Source: Kingdonia uniflora
Lineage: Eukaryota > Streptophyta > Magnoliopsida > Ranunculales > Circaeasteraceae
Length of the DNA stretch: 64,000 nucleotides
NCBI GenBank assembly: GCA_014058105.1
Contig: JACGCM010002659.1
Coordinates: forward strand, 496,001-560,000
Reading direction: 5' to 3'
A program made the translations under genes and the position numbers. Shown here piece by piece: positions 59,336-64,000 of the stretch; positions within the stretch are counted from its first letter, which is position 1; each line of letters opens with the position of its first letter. The notes under the pieces were generated by a model that worked only from the letters and a program-made list of their open reading frames with translations, did not search any database and was not told where the DNA came from.

Positions 59336-61773
59336 ATGACAGACTCTCACTGTCCTTCTTCCAACGACGATTTCGTCGCAGAACAGGTAATCTCACTGAT
59401 CTTCACCACCCTATACTTGTTTCAATCAAGTTTTTGTTAGATTACATGTTGGATCATCATCAACAGTTGAAATTAAGATTGGCTTTTGATTTGATTTGGT
59501 TTAGGATGATGGTATACCAAGGGTTTCATCTGAGACAAGTAGACATTGGAGGGATGTTTTCTGGTTGGGACTTTTTATTGTACACTTGATGGGTATGGGG
59601 TTGTTTTTGGTACTTATGGGTATCAATAGGTTTAACAAAGTTGATAGGTTTAAGCTTGATCAGTATACCAATAGGTTCATTGATAATCAGGCTGATTTAA
59701 CGGAGACGTATTGGCCATTTTACGCTGTTGCGGGTGGTGTGGGTACTTTTATTGGATGGAGTTGGTTGTTGTTACTTGGGTCTCGAGCGAATCAGATGAT
59801 GACGTTTTCGGTACACATTGTGACTACATATCTTGCTGTTATTAGCGTTTTGTGTTTCTGGGGTGGACATTTTTTCTGGGGTCTTGGTTTCGCTATTGCC
59901 GCTGCCGTGCAATTTTTGTACGTAGTTTCGGTCTTAGAGAGGTAAAATTACTCTTGTTTTTAATAGTCAATTCAGTTGTTCATGTTAATAATGTAAGTAC
60001 TAAGTATGAATTATTTTTATGATGCGCTTGAGTATTGGAGTGGACAATGGCTCATTTAGTCTTTTGTCATTATAGATAAGCAAAAACTATTTTGGAGATG
60101 GCATTTGAAAACCCTATTCGAAATACATTGTTAGTGAGTGGTAGCAGTTTAGGGACACGGGCTCTGAGAAAACTTTACCGGATTATCAAAAAATTATTTG
60201 ATGCATTAGTTTTTGTTTGTAATATCTCACTGTAGCATAGTATTTCTCATCCACCCTCTTTTTCACCCAACTTTTTGTTTCCTTTTGTTAATTCATGTAT
60301 GCAAATTAGTCGTTCATCTTTTCCCCTGGATGTAGGAACGTTTCCCCAAAATTATAATAGTATTTAGTTACATGATCGTTTTTTTTTCTTCTCATTTTCT
60401 TTGTCATACCTATTTATTAATCCATCGAAGTGTTATTTAGACAAATAAAGATAATGTGAAATGTCTCCGCTCTTGAATCAATGGATGCTAGCTAAAGTGG
60501 ACAGCTTGAACAACTAGAATTATATATGTCCTAATATCTGGAAGTGGGGATACGACTTAAAGAGGTATACGTGTGAAGTGGCTCCGGCTCAGTCTGTTTG
60601 AACGCCGTTAAATAGGATAGGATGGGTAGACTGAGGCGGGATAGGGATAAGTTGCTAAGCTCAAGGGGCGACGTGAGTGAGAAAAATGAGAATCAATCCA
60701 CCGAGAGTTTTTTTTTGTGTGTGTGTAGACATGCCATACTCAGAGATGTCATAAATGTCGTGTCAGGGGAAACCTTCAGGTGAAATAGTAGCTATGGGGA
60801 GTCCTCGTTTGGAGTTGGTTTTGTGCTGTACTGCTTCCTAAAGAAAACAATGAGTGGGAACAGGAAAGTATTTGGTTAAAGTGACAGTAGTTACAAAGAT
60901 TGTACCTTAGTCTATCTGAATCTTGGAACCTTAGACCTGCCAAGTCCTTTGCTGCTATTATTACCTAGCAGTTCCGAGGTCTTTTTGTTCTGGGTCTATT
61001 TGGCCAAAGGTTGCAACCTATCTAGAGTTGTATGACTCAGAATTGGCATATTGCCACACTCGGTTCCAGTTCCTGTTCCAGCTTGTTTCCTGGTCTGCTG
61101 GTCAAAATTGATGCCTGGAGTGGTACAACGTGATGCGAGAACCCCAATAGTAGTTTGGCTGTTTTGTTGGAGAGTTGTTGTTTACCAGAAGAGATAATAA
61201 AATTGGTAGCTATTTTAAGTTGTAGTTACTGAATGCAAACTGAATTCCTGAAGCTCCCGCCGAACTAATTTGCATTAGAAGGTATAGAAAGAAACAATAA
61301 GGGAAAGAGGGAGAGAGAGCGGGAGCGGAAGTTGAGTTTTTTTTGTTTAATATTATATATTATATAAATATAGTGAGGTCAACGTGTTGCACACATAAAT
61401 ACCAATTACTCACACCCTCATTAAATATGCACACACATTTGCTGACATACAAAATATTTTATCTATTATATTACATCTTTACTCATGTAATATATGATAC
61501 ATGCAAAAGCATTTGTCAAATATTTTAAACCGTTCCTCCATGCTTGCAGAATACTTATTAAACATGTTCTTTTTGTTATCCTCCCATAGACTTCCCTTTA
61601 CTATGTTGGTGTTGCAAAAGGCTGTGAAGATGGTGTGGAATCTTCCTGAAGCTATGAGAGTAGCCTATGGATTTATAATCGTAATGCTTTTATGGATGAC
61701 AGTATGGTCATTTGGAGCAGCGGGTGTTGTTGCTTCAAGCTTCGGTGATGGTGGACGTTGGTGGGTTCTTACG
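59336..61773 (+). CDS. Choline transporter-like (CTL/PNS1 family) membrane protein, exons 1-3, 5' part of gene
   Basis: Exon 1 59336-59386 (MTDSHCPSSNDDFVAEQ), exon 2 59505-59941, exon 3 61590-61773. All introns are GT-AG, and the split Arg codon (AG/A) joins exons 2 and 3 into YVVSVLER-LPFTMLVLQ. Hydrophobic segments: WLGLFIVHLMGMGLFLVLMG; FYAVAGGVGTFIGWSWLLLL; the TTYLAVISVLCFWGG region; GLGFAIAAAVQFLYVV; and AYGFIIVMLLWMTVWSFGAA. The last is followed by GVVASSFGDGGRWWVL. This matches the N-terminal half of the Choline_transpo family; about 224 of roughly 480 residues are here. No stops or shifts were seen. The rest must lie beyond an LTR element in intron 3 and outside the window. Confidence 0.88.
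59942..61589 (+). other. Intron 2 of the choline transporter-like gene
   Basis: 1648-bp intron, GTAAAA donor and CCCATAG acceptor. No transposon ends or coding sequence recognised. Confidence 0.75.
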
Positions 61774-61824
61774 GTGAGGTGGCAAGCTTTGCTCTTTCAC
61801 CATCTATTTTTGTTAAAGTGATTA

Positions 61825-62181
61825 TGTTAAAAACTACGTGAGCGGAAGCTTAATTAATCTCAATTAAAACTAAGATATTTCAATTGTATAAAATAAAAGT
61901 TCGAAGACTTAGGGTTTTTAGATTTACCCCAAACTTTACATCTCTCTCTAAGGCTAAACCTTTTTCTCACTAAAGCCAACCTAACAAATAAACTAAGCTT
62001 AGTCTCTCTTTTATAGGAGAAGAGACATAGTACAAATAGAAACCCTAATACCAATCTAATTATGAAACTAGTCCTATTATTCAAGGAATTAAATTAATAT
62101 AAATAACTAAATAAAAAAGATGCGCACACGACGTACGAGATTTGCAACTCGTGGTCGTGGATACGACCACTATTCCTATCA
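61825..62181 (-). repeat. 3' LTR of a retrotransposon in intron 3 of the choline transporter-like gene
   Basis: A 357-bp TG...CA segment (TGTTAAAAACTACGTGAGCG to CTATTCCTATCA on the plus strand). It is followed by ACTCTCCCC, the complement of a purine tract GGGGAGAGT, which sets minus orientation. Its inner end resembles that of the Gypsy LTR at 51979 (GGAAGC.T.AT.A). Confidence 0.65.
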
Positions 62182-64000
62182 ACTCTCCCCGTCTAAGAAG
62201 AGTTCGACCACGAACTCTGGCGAGAAAATCTGCAAGACATCGATATTAAACCAAAAGTATACGCTTAACAACTCAGGAATACAACCACAAATTTTACGTA
62301 ACTTGCCAATATACCGTTTGGACGTTATAACACATCATCTCGAAGTTTATATTGCTTCATTGTATTATCGACTGCGGACACTATACGTTGTACTTGAATT
62401 CGCCAAAACGTCGGACCCATAAAGTCGCAAGAGCGAACCAGAAACTCTATCCAATAAGGATCAACATACGAAATTATTTTCGATACACCCGTCTGCCGAG
62501 AAATTACTCTCTCCTGGTTCCCAAATATGTCCCTGCATATTGCCAAAACTAATTACCCTCTCCTCAATTGTTTTGCAAATTAGCCCCCTCGTCAATTCTT
62601 CTCTCTTTGTCAGTGACCTACATAACGTGAGCACCCTCTATGGCGCTCCCCGCCTTACTCGCTGGTGTATGAAAGAATTTATCGCAATCACCCTTCAGGC
62701 ATCACCCCCGTGCCTTCCGAATTCACCATCGGCTCCGTAGGAATCCGCGATTCCCCCCGCGGTAATTGTGCCCACCCCTCCATTCGGAGTTGACTTGGTG
62801 CCCAAAAGATCTCGTGACGTACCTGAGTCACTGTTATGGGCCCACGATCCATCTTTCTTGTTGTTCCTGTGTCCATACTCTATCGTTAGCGCAAACTATT
62901 GCAGCGGCATGCCTGTGCCACCCGAGGCCATGCCATGCCCGATGCTCGGTGATATTGTCGTTATGGCTGCTACCCGCCGTCCCGTGCCCTACCCAAGGCA
63001 TGCCATAACACTCTCCCATTCCTTGCATATCCAGCCAGATGCATTGACTCATGCATTCCCCATGTCGTGGCATGCCATACACCATATGGTATGCCTACGT
63101 CTTCTCCTAAAAATCCCTGGTTTGTTTCGCCCTCAATTTCGTATTTTTCGCAGACCTTAGCTGCGACGGGGACCTCTCTCTTGTATTCTTGCCACCGTAG
63201 TCACTAGTGATCCTTCCTTTGTTGTTGGTGATGCAATCAATTCCCCTCCGATCATTTTTAGAATTCTTGGCAAGGGCTTTGGATTGGGCTTCCTGACAAA
63301 TGAAATCGTTGATCATGTGAACCTCTCGCATCAATGTCGGGCTTTGACCGAGAGCTCTTCGACGTGTCTCCGTCTTTCCCATCTACTAAATCAATCGCAC
63401 GGTGAACCTCTCTCTCTGTCGTCTCTTCGTGGTGTTTCATCTCGAAGCCATCTCCATTATATTTCTTCGAATCCCCCGTCACAACTCTCGCCTCTAACCT
63501 CGCGATTTCGATAACACCTACACTTGTCCGAAACCCATCTTTTATGACATTAGAGTTCTCAAGCATCTGAAACGACTCCTTTGTCATCTGTTGTTAAGCA
63601 TAAAAACATTTGCAATCCATGACGATTCGGAATCCATACTTCATTGGCTTTTCTCCAATGAAATATGTATTCCTCATTTTCTAATCTATGTTTTATCCAA
63701 TTTTCCATATAGTGTTTTACTTCGCAGTCTTTCCACCTGAACTTGTCCCATAATCTTTTTAAATCTTGTTAGCTTAACCTTGTTGTAGCAACACAGATCA
63801 CTGTAGAGATGCAGAAATTACTGTAGTAACGCTGAAATCACTGCAACAGATAACGAAATCACTGTAGCAGTTGATAAAAAAAATCCCCTGCAAAATCTTG
63901 CAAGCTAAACTTGGAAAAGTACTATGTGAAGACAACTGTGAGAGTCGATTGCGTTTGGAAAAGTACTGTGTGAAGGCTATTGTCTTAGTTTACACTAAAG
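62182..64000 (-). mobile_element. Interior of an incomplete LTR retrotransposon running off the window
   Basis: Starts at the purine tract next to the LTR. Minus-strand frames at 63587-63258 and 62546-62325 have no recognisable catalytic motif, so this may be a large non-coding derivative. At 63787-63875 the minus strand carries several CTACAGTGATTT-type repeats, the same leader repeat as at 14500-14655. The last bases (TTAGTTTACACTAAAG) resemble the LTR/leader junction of the Gypsy element at 51970-51985. The 5' LTR is not in the window. Confidence 0.5.

Noticed and set aside
62768..63160. 130-codon plus-strand frame with Pro/His/Met-rich composition
   Set aside because: Produced by repeated GCATGCCA-type words inside a retrotransposon interior; no domain or conserved motif.

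Overview
This is nuclear DNA of a flowering plant, most likely a eudicot; the species cannot be named from the sequence. The evidence is AT-rich sequence, GT-AG introns, Copia, Gypsy and LINE retrotransposons, hAT and Harbinger transposons, a plant-mobile-domain family and plant homologues of several housekeeping genes. There are no bacterial operons, CRISPR arrays or recognisable rRNA or tRNA genes. Most gene sequence here is relict. Only a choline transporter-like gene near the right end and one first exon at the left edge look intact.

Positions 1-22000 are a head-to-tail array of five copies (A-E) of a unit originally about 5.7 kb. Each unit carries, divergently arranged, a minus-strand three-exon gene for a MESD-like ER protein and a plus-strand two-exon plant-mobile-domain (PMD) gene. 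Between them lies a palindrome-rich spacer. Copies B-E of the MESD gene each carry different inactivating changes, and every PMD copy is broken. C and D share a 2.4-kb deletion. D and E share a hAT insertion. D was also hit by a 2.1-kb LTR element at its stop codon.

Positions 22000-24900 hold a 222-bp tandem array that looks like a repeated exon plus intron, an LTR stub with primer-binding site, another palindrome cluster and a CT microsatellite. Positions 24885-32630 hold a GRF-like zinc-finger exon and a divergent proteasome beta-subunit-like gene. The 3' exons of that gene sit inside a 1.59-kb inverted repeat with an 11-nt loop. Positions 33480-40660 are LINE remains.

Positions 41220-52530 contain an alpha-tubulin pseudogene, a metallo-beta-lactamase-fold gene split inside an exon by a hAT element, and a minus-strand Ty3/Gypsy element. 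A Copia deletion derivative sits in the Gypsy 3' LTR and a Harbinger-type MITE in its 5' LTR. Positions 53900-57960 hold pseudogene fragments: poly(A)-binding protein C-terminus, a CID-protein fragment, and an F-box gene split by a 1.09-kb insertion. Positions 59336-61773 are the first three exons of a choline transporter-like gene. An LTR retrotransposon running off the window lies in its third intron.
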